Source: an uncultured Burkholderiaceae bacterium (lineage in GTDB: Bacteria > Pseudomonadota > Gammaproteobacteria > Burkholderiales > Burkholderiaceae_F). From it: 21,456 bases of DNA. The notes below the pieces were generated by a model. That model did no database searches, was not told the DNA's origin, and saw nothing but the letters and a program-made list of their open reading frames with translations. This document shows positions 14,136 to 21,456 of the stretch, piece after piece. The stretch lies in contig CALGWX010000267.1 in assembly GCA_937936215.1 (NCBI GenBank), positions 1 to 21,456 of the forward strand, given 5' to 3'. The position numbers were made by a program, and so were the translations under genes. How positions within the stretch are numbered: position 1 is the stretch's first letter; the number at the start of each line of letters is the position of its first letter.

Positions 14136-15215
14136 ATGGGCCCCGATCTCGCCGGCAAACTGCAGGTGCGCGTTCGCGTGCGCGACGGCCGCGTAGACGG
14201 CGTGGCGATCGAATCGACGCGGCCGCAATTGGCCAACCGGCTTCTGGCAGGCCAACCGGCCGACGAGGCAGTGGCGATGGTGCCGCGGCTGTTCGCGATC
14301 TGCGGCCGGTCGCAGCACATCGCCGCCGAACTGGCGCTGCTGGCGGCGCGAGGCGTGGCCGGCACCGCCGACGCGGCGCAGGTGCGGCGTATCGAGGCCG
14401 AGATGGCGCAGGAGTACCTGTGGCGGGTGCTGATCGACTGGTCGCGCGCCGACGGTGCGCGCGCCGACGCGGTGACGATGGCCTCGGCCCGCTCGGCGCT
14501 GGCGCGCGACGACCGCGACGCGCTGCGCGCCATCGTCGAGCGCGAGGTGGTCGGCGGCGATGCGCGCGCCTGGCAGGAGCATCGCCGCGGCTTCGAGTCT
14601 TGGCTGCTTCGGGGAGCCACCGCCGCGGCGCGTTTTCTTTCCCACCTGCTGCGGGAGTCGCCCGGCGACGGGGCGAGCGCCGTGCCGGCGCTGCCACGCA
14701 TCGACTGCGGCGACGCCGCGGCCCGGATCGTCGCCCGGCTCGACGTCGACCCGGACTTCGAGCGCCAGCCCACCTTCGAGGGCGAGCCGGCGGAAACCGG
14801 CGCCGCGGCGCGGCTCGGCGGCCACCCGCTGGTCGCGGAACTCGTCGCCGCCGATGGGCGATCGACGCTGGCGCGCTTTGCGGCGCGGCTGACCGAACTG
14901 GTGCGCATCGCCTGCAACGACGACCCTCCGGCGCCGCTGGCCGGCAGCCTCAACCTCGGTCCCGGCCGCGGCCTGGCGTGGGTCGAGACCGCGCGGGGCC
15001 TGCTGCTGCACCAGATCGACCTCGACGGCGACCGCATCGCCCGTTACCGCATCGTCGCGCCCACCGAGTGGAACTTCCATCCCGCGGGGGCGCTCGCGGC
15101 CGCGCTGGCCGGCAAGAGCGCGCCCAGTGCCGAGGGCTTGCGGCGCCGCGCCGAGCAGCTGATCGAGTCGCTCGACCCCTGCGTCGAATATTCGCTGGAC
15201 GTGGCCTATGCATGA
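14136..15215 (+). CDS. hupK: Large-subunit-like assembly scaffold HupK/HoxV
   Basis: 359 residues from ATG 14136. It is a shortened relative of the hydrogenase large subunit that has lost catalysis. The N-terminal NiFe motif is reduced to FAICGRSQ with only Cys56, and the C-terminal motif to DPCVEYS with only Cys349, so one cysteine of each pair remains. The region before it (RYRIVAPTEWNFHP) still resembles the large-subunit sequence near 4440. In Ralstonia, HoxV acts as a scaffold that receives Fe(CN)2CO and passes it with HoxL (HupF) to the large subunit. The stop overlaps hypA by eight bases, joining the hup and hyp sets into one operon. Confidence 0.93.
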   Translation: MGPDLAGKLQVRVRVRDGRVDGVAIESTRPQLANRLLAGQPADEAVAMVPRLFAICGRSQHIAAELALLAARGVAGTADAAQVRRIEAEMAQEYLWRVLIDWSRADGARADAVTMASARSALARDDRDALRAIVEREVVGGDARAWQEHRRGFESWLLRGATAAARFLSHLLRESPGDGASAVPALPRIDCGDAAARIVARLDVDPDFERQPTFEGEPAETGAAARLGGHPLVAELVAADGRSTLARFAARLTELVRIACNDDPPAPLAGSLNLGPGRGLAWVETARGLLLHQIDLDGDRIARYRIVAPTEWNFHPAGALAAALAGKSAPSAEGLRRRAEQLIESLDPCVEYSLDVAYA

Positions 15216-15549
15216 GATGTCGCTGGCCGAAGGCATCCTGGGCGTGGTGCAGGACGCCGCTCGCGCGCACGCGCCGTGCGCGGTGCGCACCGTCCGCCTG
15301 GAGATCGGCGCGCTGGCCGCGGTCGAGTGCGAGGCGCTGCGCTTTGCGTTCGACGTGGTCAAGCGCGGCTCGGTCGCGGAGGGCGCCGCGCTCGACATCG
15401 TGCAGGTGCCGGGCAGCGCCTGGTGCCTGCAGTGCTCGCGCACCGTGGCGATCGCCGAGCGTAGCGATCCCTGCCCGCACTGCGGCGGCTGGCAACTGGC
15501 GGTGACCGGCGGCACCGAGATGCGGGTCAAGGAACTGGAACTGGCCTGA
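15208..15549 (+). CDS. hypA: Nickel-delivery protein HypA
   Basis: 113 residues starting MHEMS, where His2 is the nickel ligand conserved throughout HypA. A zinc site is formed by Cys73, Cys76 (CLQC) and Cys89, Cys92 (CPHC). HypA takes nickel from or with HypB and inserts it into the large subunit after the Fe(CN)2CO unit is in place. The start overlaps the hupK stop by eight bases, so it is probably translated by coupling. Length and motifs are standard. Confidence 0.97.
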   Translation: MHEMSLAEGILGVVQDAARAHAPCAVRTVRLEIGALAAVECEALRFAFDVVKRGSVAEGAALDIVQVPGSAWCLQCSRTVAIAERSDPCPHCGGWQLAVTGGTEMRVKELELA

Positions 15550-15561
15550 GAAGGAAACACC

Positions 15562-16719
15562 ATGTGCACCACCTGCGGCTGCGGCGGTGGCGAAAGCCGA
15601 ATCGAAGGCGAACACGAGCACACGGTCGTGAACCCCGACGGCACCATCAGCTCGTACCGCCACACGCACGGGCCGGCCGAGGCCGCGCACGAGCACGCGC
15701 ACCCTGCGCATCACCATGCGCACGGGCCGGCGCACGACCACGAGCATGTGCACGCCGACGGCACCCGGCATGCGCACCCGCACGACCACGCCCACGGCGC
15801 CGATCACGATCACCCGCACGAGGCCGCCGCGCACGAGCACCTGCACGCCGACGGCCGCCGGCGCGCGCCTCCGCACCACCCAGTGCACGATCACGGCCAC
15901 GACCATCGGCACGAGCACGGGCACGGGCAAGAGTACGGGCATGGGCACGGCCACGGCCCGGCGCACGCGCACGCGCCGGGGCTGACGCCGGCCCAGATGG
16001 TGAAGATCGAGCGCGACATCCTCGGCGCCAACAACGAGATCGCCGCCCGCAACCGCCGCCGCTTCGACGACGAGGGCATCTTCGCGCTGAACCTCGTGTC
16101 CAGCCCCGGCGCCGGCAAGACGACGCTGCTGGTGGAGACGATCCGGGCCCTTGGCAACGAACTGCCGCTGGCGGTGATCGAGGGCGACCAGCAGACCTCC
16201 TTTGACGCCGACCGCATCCGCGCCACCGGCGCGCGGGCGATCCAAGTCAACACCGGCAAGGGCTGCCACCTCGACGCGGCGCAGATCGAGCGCGCGCTGG
16301 CGCGGCTGTCGCCGGCGCCGGACTCGCTGCTGTTCATCGAGAACGTCGGCAACCTCGTCTGCCCGGCCGCGTTCGACCTCGGCGAGGCGCACAAGGTGGT
16401 CGTGCTGTCGGTGACCGAGGGCGAGGACAAGCCGCTGAAGTACCCCGACATGTTCGCCGCGGCGAGCCTGATGCTGCTGAACAAGGTCGACCTGCTGCCG
16501 CACGTGCGCTTCGACGTCGACCGCGCCATCGCCTACGCGCGCCGAGTGCGGCCGGGGATCGAGGTGCTGCAGGTGTCGGCGACCACCGGCGCCGGCATGG
16601 CGGCGTGGCTCGACTGGGTGCGCGCCGGCTGCCGCGCCGCCCGCGAGCGGCGGCAGGCGACCGTCGCGGCGCTGCGCCGGCGGGTGGCCGAACTCGAGGC
16701 GCAGCTTGCCCAGCGCTGA
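15562..16719 (+). CDS. hypB: Nickel-binding GTPase HypB with a long histidine-rich region
   Basis: 385 residues. The start MCTTCGCG is the high-affinity nickel motif (Cys2, Cys5, Cys7) of HypB. Residues about 17-141 are a histidine-rich stretch with 40 His by my count, mostly as HxH and HGH pairs, likely a nickel store. The GTPase domain follows: P-loop SPGAGKTT at 181-188, EGDQQTSFDADRI, the second metal site GKGCHLD, ENVGNLVCPA and the base motif NKVDL. GTP hydrolysis drives nickel transfer to HypA and the large subunit. The C-terminal tail is a charged helix likely to coil. ATG 15562 follows GAAGGAAA. The histidine run makes it longer than typical HypB. Confidence 0.97.
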   Translation: MCTTCGCGGGESRIEGEHEHTVVNPDGTISSYRHTHGPAEAAHEHAHPAHHHAHGPAHDHEHVHADGTRHAHPHDHAHGADHDHPHEAAAHEHLHADGRRRAPPHHPVHDHGHDHRHEHGHGQEYGHGHGHGPAHAHAPGLTPAQMVKIERDILGANNEIAARNRRRFDDEGIFALNLVSSPGAGKTTLLVETIRALGNELPLAVIEGDQQTSFDADRIRATGARAIQVNTGKGCHLDAAQIERALARLSPAPDSLLFIENVGNLVCPAAFDLGEAHKVVVLSVTEGEDKPLKYPDMFAAASLMLLNKVDLLPHVRFDVDRAIAYARRVRPGIEVLQVSATTGAGMAAWLDWVRAGCRAARERRQATVAALRRRVAELEAQLAQR

Positions 16720-16723
16720 AGCG

Positions 16724-19120
16724 ATGGACGACGGGCTCGCCTGCATCGAACCGCCGCGCCGGCGGCTGCGTGTGCGCGGGCGCGTGCAGGGGGTGGGCTT
16801 TCGTCCGTTCGTCTATCGGCTGGCGACCGAACTCGGACTCGCGGGCTGGGTGCGCAACGACGGCGAGGGCGTGCTGATCGAGGCGGCCGGCGGCGAGGCG
16901 CAGCTGTCGCGCTTCGTCGAGCGGCTGCGCGCCGAGGCGCCGCCGCTGGCGCGTATCGAGGGCATCGAGCGGCTGCCGGCGCGGGGCGAAGCGCTCGGCG
17001 CCGGGTTCGCGATCGTCGAAAGCGGCGCCGGCCCCGTGACCACCGGCATCGTGCCGGATGCCGCCACCTGCGAGGCGTGCCTGCAAGAGCTGTTCGACCC
17101 GCACGACCGGCGCTGGCGCTACCCGTTCATCAACTGCACCCACTGTGGACCGCGCTTCACCATTACCGCCGGCTTGCCGTACGACCGTCCGATGACGAGC
17201 ATGGCGCGCTTCGCGCTGTGCCCGGCCTGCCGGCGCGAGTACGACGACCCGCTCGACCGCCGCTTTCACGCGCAGCCGAATGCGTGTCCCGCGTGCGGGC
17301 CGAGGCTATGGCTGGCTGACGCGGCAGGCGCGCCGATCGCCGCCGCCGACGTCATCGCCGCGGCGCTGGCGCGCATCGCCGCCGGCGAGATCGTGGCCGT
17401 CAAGGGATTGGGAGGCTTTCACCTCGTCTGCGATGCCCGCAACGCGGCAACGGTCGCGCGCCTGCGCGCGCGCAAACACCGCGATGAAAAACCCTTCGCG
17501 GTGATGGTCGCCAACGTCGCGTCGGCGCGGCAATTCGGCGGCGTGGATGCGGGTGCGGCGGCGCTACTGGCGTCGGTCGAGCGGCCGATCGTGCTGCTGC
17601 CCAAGGCGGCCGACTGCGATGCGCAACTGGCGGGCGTGGCCCCGGGGCTTGCGGAGATCGGCCTGATGCTGCCGTACACGCCGATCCAGTTCCTGCTCTT
17701 CCACGAGGCGGCCGGGCGGCCGGCGGGCACCGCGTGGCTCGCCGAACTGCAGCCGTTGGCGCTGGTGATGACGAGCGCCAATCCCGGCGGCGAGCCGCTG
17801 GTGATCGGCAACGAAGAAGCGATCGCGCGGCTGGGCGCGATCGCCGATGCCTTCGTGCTGCACGACCGCGACATCCTCGTGCGCTGCGACGACAGCGTGG
17901 TGCGACCGTTGCCGCGCCCGGCCGCCACGGCTCCGGCGGCCGCCGGCTCCGCAGTCGCGCTGCGAGCGGAAACGATGGCGGCCGCGGCGTGCCCGGCCTT
18001 CGTCCGCCGCGCCCGCGGCTTCACGCCGGCGGCGATCGATCTGGCGCAGCCGGGCCCGGCGGTGCTGGCCACCGGTGCGTATCTCAAGAACACGGCGTGC
18101 CTCACCCGCGGCGCGCAGGCGTTCCTGTCGCCGCACATCGGCGACCTGGACAATGCCGCCAGCCGCGCCGCGCTGGCCGAGGCGGTGGCGCACCTGCAGC
18201 GCGTGCTGGCGATCCGCCCCGAGGCAATCGCCCACGACCTGCACCCCGATTTCTTCAGCACGCAACTGGCGCGGCAGCTCGCGGATGAACTGGCGGTGCC
18301 GGCGATCGGCGTGCAGCACCACCACGCGCACATCGCCGCGATCGCCGCCGAGCATCGCGTCGAATCACCGCTGCTCGGCGTGGCGTTGGACGGCGTCGGC
18401 CTCGGCGACGACGACGGGGCCTGGGGCGGCGAGCTGCTGCGCGTCGATGGCGCGCGTTTCGTGCGCCTGGGCCATCTGCGCGAGCTGCGGCTGCCCGGCG
18501 GTGACCGCGCCGCGCGCGAGCCGTGGCGGATGGCAGCAGCCGTGCTGCACGAGCTCGGCCGCGGTGGTGAGATCGCGAGCCGCTTCGCCGCGCAGCCCGC
18601 GGCGGCGGCGGTGGCCGAGCTGTTGGCGCGCGACCTGAACTGCCCGCGCACTAGCAGCGCCGGCCGCTGGTTCGATGCCGCCGCGGGCCTGCTCGGCGTC
18701 AGCCGGGTGATGAGCTACGAAGGCCAGGCGGCGATGCAGCTGGAGGCGCTGGCCTCACGCCACGGCGACGTCGCGCTGGAGCCCGGCCTGTGGCGGCTCG
18801 ACGGGCTGGTGCTCGACATGCTGCCGCTGGCGGCGCGGCTGGCCGACGAGCGCGACGCCACTGCGGGCGCAGCGCTGTTTCACGCCGCGCTGGCGGGGGC
18901 GCTAGCAGAGTGGGTCGCGCTGGCGGCGCGCCGCGAGCGTTTGACGACCGTCGCGCTCGGCGGCGGCTGCCTGCTCAACCAGCGGCTCACCGGGCAGCTT
19001 TCCGCGCTGCTGCGCGCGCGCGGACTCGCGGTGCTGACGGCCGTGCAGGCGCCGCCGAACGATGGCGGCATCGCCCTCGGCCAGGCGTGGGTGGCGCGAC
19101 GGCAACTGATGGAGTCCTGA
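16724..19120 (+). CDS. hypF: Carbamoyltransferase HypF
   Basis: 798 residues from ATG 16724, four bases after hypB; TTG 16706 is a less likely start overlapping hypB. It makes the carbamoyl group that becomes the cyanide ligands, using carbamoyl phosphate and ATP, and passes it to HypE. Domains in order: acylphosphatase (about 13-100) with GVGFRPF, Arg27 and Asn45; two zinc fingers with four CxxC pairs (CEAC, CTHC, CPAC, CPAC); a YrdC-like domain with VKGLGGFHLVCDA and RKHRDEKPFAVM; and a Kae1-like domain with the metal motif HHHAH at 532-536 and GGGCLLNQ near the end. All motifs are intact. It leads directly into hypC. Confidence 0.97.
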   Translation: MDDGLACIEPPRRRLRVRGRVQGVGFRPFVYRLATELGLAGWVRNDGEGVLIEAAGGEAQLSRFVERLRAEAPPLARIEGIERLPARGEALGAGFAIVESGAGPVTTGIVPDAATCEACLQELFDPHDRRWRYPFINCTHCGPRFTITAGLPYDRPMTSMARFALCPACRREYDDPLDRRFHAQPNACPACGPRLWLADAAGAPIAAADVIAAALARIAAGEIVAVKGLGGFHLVCDARNAATVARLRARKHRDEKPFAVMVANVASARQFGGVDAGAAALLASVERPIVLLPKAADCDAQLAGVAPGLAEIGLMLPYTPIQFLLFHEAAGRPAGTAWLAELQPLALVMTSANPGGEPLVIGNEEAIARLGAIADAFVLHDRDILVRCDDSVVRPLPRPAATAPAAAGSAVALRAETMAAAACPAFVRRARGFTPAAIDLAQPGPAVLATGAYLKNTACLTRGAQAFLSPHIGDLDNAASRAALAEAVAHLQRVLAIRPEAIAHDLHPDFFSTQLARQLADELAVPAIGVQHHHAHIAAIAAEHRVESPLLGVALDGVGLGDDDGAWGGELLRVDGARFVRLGHLRELRLPGGDRAAREPWRMAAAVLHELGRGGEIASRFAAQPAAAAVAELLARDLNCPRTSSAGRWFDAAAGLLGVSRVMSYEGQAAMQLEALASRHGDVALEPGLWRLDGLVLDMLPLAARLADERDATAGAALFHAALAGALAEWVALAARRERLTTVALGGGCLLNQRLTGQLSALLRARGLAVLTAVQAPPNDGGIALGQAWVARRQLMES

Positions 19121-19122
19121 AG

Positions 19123-19347
19123 ATGTGCCTGGCAGTCCCGGTCAAGGTGGTCGAGGTGGGCAGCGGCGATGCGGCGGTGGTCGACCTCGGCGGCATCCGC
19201 AAGGAGATCTCGCTCGCGCTCGTCGATGACGTGAAGGTCGGCGACTACGTGATCCTGCACGTCGGCTATGCGCTGACCAAGCTCGACCCCGCCGAGGCCG
19301 AGCGGACGCTGGCGCTGTTCGCGCAGGCCGGAGTGGCCGCGCAATGA
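19123..19347 (+). CDS. hypC: Hydrogenase chaperone HypC
   Basis: 74 residues starting MCLAVPVKV, with the essential Cys2 retained after Met removal. HypC binds the precursor large subunit and, with HypD, carries the Fe(CN)2CO unit. It is the second HypC-family gene here; it is shorter than HupF (11729) and placed in the hyp set, so it is likely the general copy. It starts two bases after the hypF stop and overlaps hypD by four bases (ATGA). Confidence 0.96.
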   Translation: MCLAVPVKVVEVGSGDAAVVDLGGIRKEISLALVDDVKVGDYVILHVGYALTKLDPAEAERTLALFAQAGVAAQ

Positions 19348-20486
19348 AGTACATCGACGAGTTCCGCGACGGCGAGCTCGCCCGCGGCATCGCCGCGCAG
19401 ATCGCGCGCGAGGTGCGCGCCGACCGTCGCTATCACTTCATGGAGTTCTGCGGCGGCCACACGCACGCCATTTCCCGTTACGGCATCACGGACCTGCTGC
19501 CGTCGCAGATCCGGCTGATCCACGGCCCCGGCTGCCCGGTGTGCGTGCTGCCGATCGGCCGGGTGGACCTCGCGATCCGGCTCGCGCTCGAGCACAAGGT
19601 AACGCTCGCAACCTATGGCGACTGCCTGCGCGTGCCGACCTCCGACGGCATGTCGCTGCTGAAGTCCAAGGCGCGCGGCGCGAAGATCGCGATGGTGTAC
19701 TCGGCCGCCGACGCGCTCGAACTGGCGCGCAGGCAGCGGAATCAGGAGGTGGTGTTCTTCGCCATCGGCTTCGAGACCACCACGCCGCCGACCGCGCTGG
19801 TGATCCGGCAGGCCGCCGCGGAAGGCCTGGCGAACTTCAGCGTCGTCTGCAACCACGTGCTGACCCCTTCCGCGATCACCAGCATCCTCGAATCGCCGGA
19901 GGTGCGACAGCTGGGCACGGTGCCGATCGACGGCTTCATCGGTCCGGCGCACGTCAGCACCGTGATCGGCAGCGCGCCGTACGAGCACTTTGCGCAGGAG
20001 TACGCCAAGCCGGTGGTGATCGCCGGCTTCGAGCCGCTGGATGTGATGCAGGCCATCTTGATGCTGGTGCGGCAGGTCAACGACGGCCGCGCCGAGGTGG
20101 AAAACGAATTCACCCGCGCGGTGACCCGCGAGGGCAACCTGAAGGCGCAGGCGCTGGTGTCCGAGGTGTTCGAACTGCGGCGCAGCTTCGAGTGGCGGGG
20201 CCTGGGCGAGGTGCCCTACAGCGCGCTGGCGATCCGCGCCGAATACGCCGCCTTCGACGCCGAGAGGAAGTTCGGCCTGCAGGCGCGCAGGGTCGCCGAC
20301 AACAAGGCCTGCGAGTGCGGCGCGATCCTGCGCGGGGTGAAGCACCCGCGCGACTGCAAGATCTTCGGCACCGTCTGCACGCCTGAGAACCCGGTCGGCA
20401 GCTGCATGGTCTCCAGCGAAGGCGCCTGCGCCGCGCATTACACGTACGGCCGTTTCCGCGAGATCGCCGTCAAAGCGGCGGCATGA
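19344..20486 (+). CDS. hypD: Hydrogenase Fe-ligand assembly protein HypD
   Basis: 380 residues. HypD is the Fe-S scaffold on which iron receives its CN and CO ligands together with HypC and HypE. Motifs are FCGGHTH with Cys36, GPGCPVC with Cys64 and Cys67, GFETTTPPTA, VCNHVLTP and GFIGPAHVS. The C-terminal cysteines (CECGAILRG, DCKIFG, VCTPENPVGSCMVSSEGAC) include the [4Fe-4S] ligands. The start overlaps the hypC stop and the stop overlaps the hypE start, both as ATGA. Confidence 0.97.
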   Translation: MKYIDEFRDGELARGIAAQIAREVRADRRYHFMEFCGGHTHAISRYGITDLLPSQIRLIHGPGCPVCVLPIGRVDLAIRLALEHKVTLATYGDCLRVPTSDGMSLLKSKARGAKIAMVYSAADALELARRQRNQEVVFFAIGFETTTPPTALVIRQAAAEGLANFSVVCNHVLTPSAITSILESPEVRQLGTVPIDGFIGPAHVSTVIGSAPYEHFAQEYAKPVVIAGFEPLDVMQAILMLVRQVNDGRAEVENEFTRAVTREGNLKAQALVSEVFELRRSFEWRGLGEVPYSALAIRAEYAAFDAERKFGLQARRVADNKACECGAILRGVKHPRDCKIFGTVCTPENPVGSCMVSSEGACAAHYTYGRFREIAVKAAA

Positions 20487-21456
20487 CGGCGATGGACGAG
20501 GCGCGCGGCAAAGCGGTGAAGCCGGGCTACGTCCGCCCCCTCGACCTGAAGCACGGCCGGGTCGACATGACGCACGGCGGCGGCGGGCGGGCGATGAAAC
20601 AGCTGATCGAACAGCTGTTCGCGGCCGCCTTCGACAACGAGCACCTGGCCGAAGGCAACGACATGGCCCGCGTGCGCCTGCCGGCCGGCCGGGTGGTAGT
20701 GGCCACCGACAGCCACGTGATCACGCCGCTCTTCTTCCCCGGCGGCGACATCGGCTGCCTCTCCGTGCACGGCACCGTCAACGACGTCGCGATGGCCGGC
20801 GCCACCCCGGTGTACCTGGCGGCGAGCTTCATCCTCGAGGAGGGCTACCCGCTGGCGGAGCTGAAGCGGATCGTCGACTCGATGGCGCGCGCCGCGCGCG
20901 AGGCCAACGTCGCCATCGTCACCGGCGACACCAAGGTGGTCGAGCAGGGCAAGGGCGACGGCGTGTTCATCACCACCACCGGCGTCGGCGTGGTCGAGGA
21001 CGGTATCGACATCGGCGGTGCCCGCGCGCGGCCGGGCGATGCGATCCTGCTGTCCGGAACGATCGGCGACCACGGCATGACGATCCTGTCGACGCGCGAG
21101 TCGCTCGCCTTTGGCGCCGACCTGCGTTCCGACACCGCGGCGCTGCACGGCCTGGTGGCGGCGATGCTGGCGCCGGTGCGCGAGGCGATGCTCGCCGATC
21201 CGTCGCGCGGCATCCATGCGCTGCGCGACCCGACGCGCGGCGGCCTGGCCACACTGCTCAACGAGATCGCCGGCCAGAGCGGTGTGGGCATGCTGATCGA
21301 GGAGGCAGCGATCCCGGTGCGGCCGCAGGTCGAGGCCGCGTGCGAGTTCCTCGGGCTGGATCCGCTGTACGTGGCCAACGAAGGAAAGCTCGTCGCCTTC
21401 GTCGCGCCGCAGGATGCGGACGCCGTGCTGGCGGCGATGCGCGCGCATCCGCTGGG
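20483..21456 (+). CDS. hypE: Carbamoyl dehydratase HypE (runs off the right edge)
   Basis: 324 residues are visible from ATG 20483 (a second ATG at 20492 is possible); the frame is open to the last base. HypE dehydrates the carbamoyl group that HypF puts on its C-terminal cysteine and yields a thiocyanate that donates cyanide to iron. Visible motifs are THGGGGRAMKQLI, ATDSHVITPLFFPGGDIG, SVHGTVNDVAMAGA, VTGDTKVVE and RDPTRGGLATLLNEIA, of the AIR-synthase-like ATP-binding fold. The C-terminal PRIC-type end carrying the active cysteine is outside the window. It was not listed as a closed frame because it lacks a stop here, but its reading is clear. Confidence 0.96.
   Translation, partial: MTAMDEARGKAVKPGYVRPLDLKHGRVDMTHGGGGRAMKQLIEQLFAAAFDNEHLAEGNDMARVRLPAGRVVVATDSHVITPLFFPGGDIGCLSVHGTVNDVAMAGATPVYLAASFILEEGYPLAELKRIVDSMARAAREANVAIVTGDTKVVEQGKGDGVFITTTGVGVVEDGIDIGGARARPGDAILLSGTIGDHGMTILSTRESLAFGADLRSDTAALHGLVAAMLAPVREAMLADPSRGIHALRDPTRGGLATLLNEIAGQSGVGMLIEEAAIPVRPQVEAACEFLGLDPLYVANEGKLVAFVAPQDADAVLAAMRAHPL

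Noticed and set aside
13176..15665. 829-codon open frame on the minus strand
   Set aside because: It lies antisense to hupH, hupI, hupJ, hupK and hypA, is Arg/Ala/His-rich without motifs, and is the usual shadow of GC-rich coding DNA.
15610..15984. DNA tandem repeat or CRISPR-like array in the CAC/GAC-rich part of hypB
   Set aside because: The repetition reflects the His-rich protein code and varies in unit length; there is no regular repeat-spacer pattern.
1..21456. Mobile elements, integrases, transposase remnants or attachment sites
   Set aside because: I looked for them because of the composition change and the orphan antitoxin, but saw no transposase or integrase motifs and no flanking direct repeats.

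Overview
This window is almost wall-to-wall [NiFe]-hydrogenase genes, all on the + strand, in high-GC DNA. The gene set is an uptake hydrogenase with a six-cysteine proximal cluster motif, a complete HoxABCJ hydrogen-sensing system and a hup/hyp maturation set. It resembles the membrane-bound hydrogenase loci of aerobic hydrogen-oxidising Betaproteobacteria (the Ralstonia/Cupriavidus hox type, group 1d). The species cannot be named from this sequence alone.

Layout. (i) 1-982: the end of a first large-subunit gene (hupL1), its b-type cytochrome (hupC1), then a small HigA-like helix-turn-helix gene (994-1338) with no toxin beside it. (ii) 1339-1765: a 427-base gene-free stretch with a hairpin and a possible sigma-54 promoter. 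(iii) 1766-5384: a second, complete structural operon, hupS2-hupL2-hupC2, followed by a hairpin and T-run. (iv) 5508-10764: hoxA (NtrC-type activator), hoxB and hoxC (regulatory hydrogenase) and hoxJ (PAS histidine kinase). (v) 10765-11063: a 299-base gap holding the best sigma-54 promoter match in the window. (vi) 11064-15215: hupD, F, G, H, I, J, K, for protease and subunit maturation. (vii) 15208-21456: hypA, B, F, C, D, E for NiFe(CN)2CO cofactor assembly; hypE runs off the end.

How it should work. HoxBC senses H2 and signals through HoxJ to HoxA, which with sigma-54 would drive the structural and maturation operons. HypF and HypE make cyanide ligands, HypC and HypD assemble the Fe(CN)2CO unit, HypA and HypB supply nickel. 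HupF and HupK help load the large subunit, HupD trims it, and HupG, H, I and J act on the Fe-S small subunit. The mature HupSL crosses the membrane by the Tat route and hands electrons to the HupC cytochrome and the quinone pool.

The main surprises are two structural modules in tandem served by one visible maturation set, an orphan antitoxin-like regulator between them, a base-composition change that makes the central segment look like a separate acquisition, and two candidate sigma-54 promoters that fit the HoxA present. The individual systems are known families; I do not see a wholly new system. The novelty is in the arrangement.
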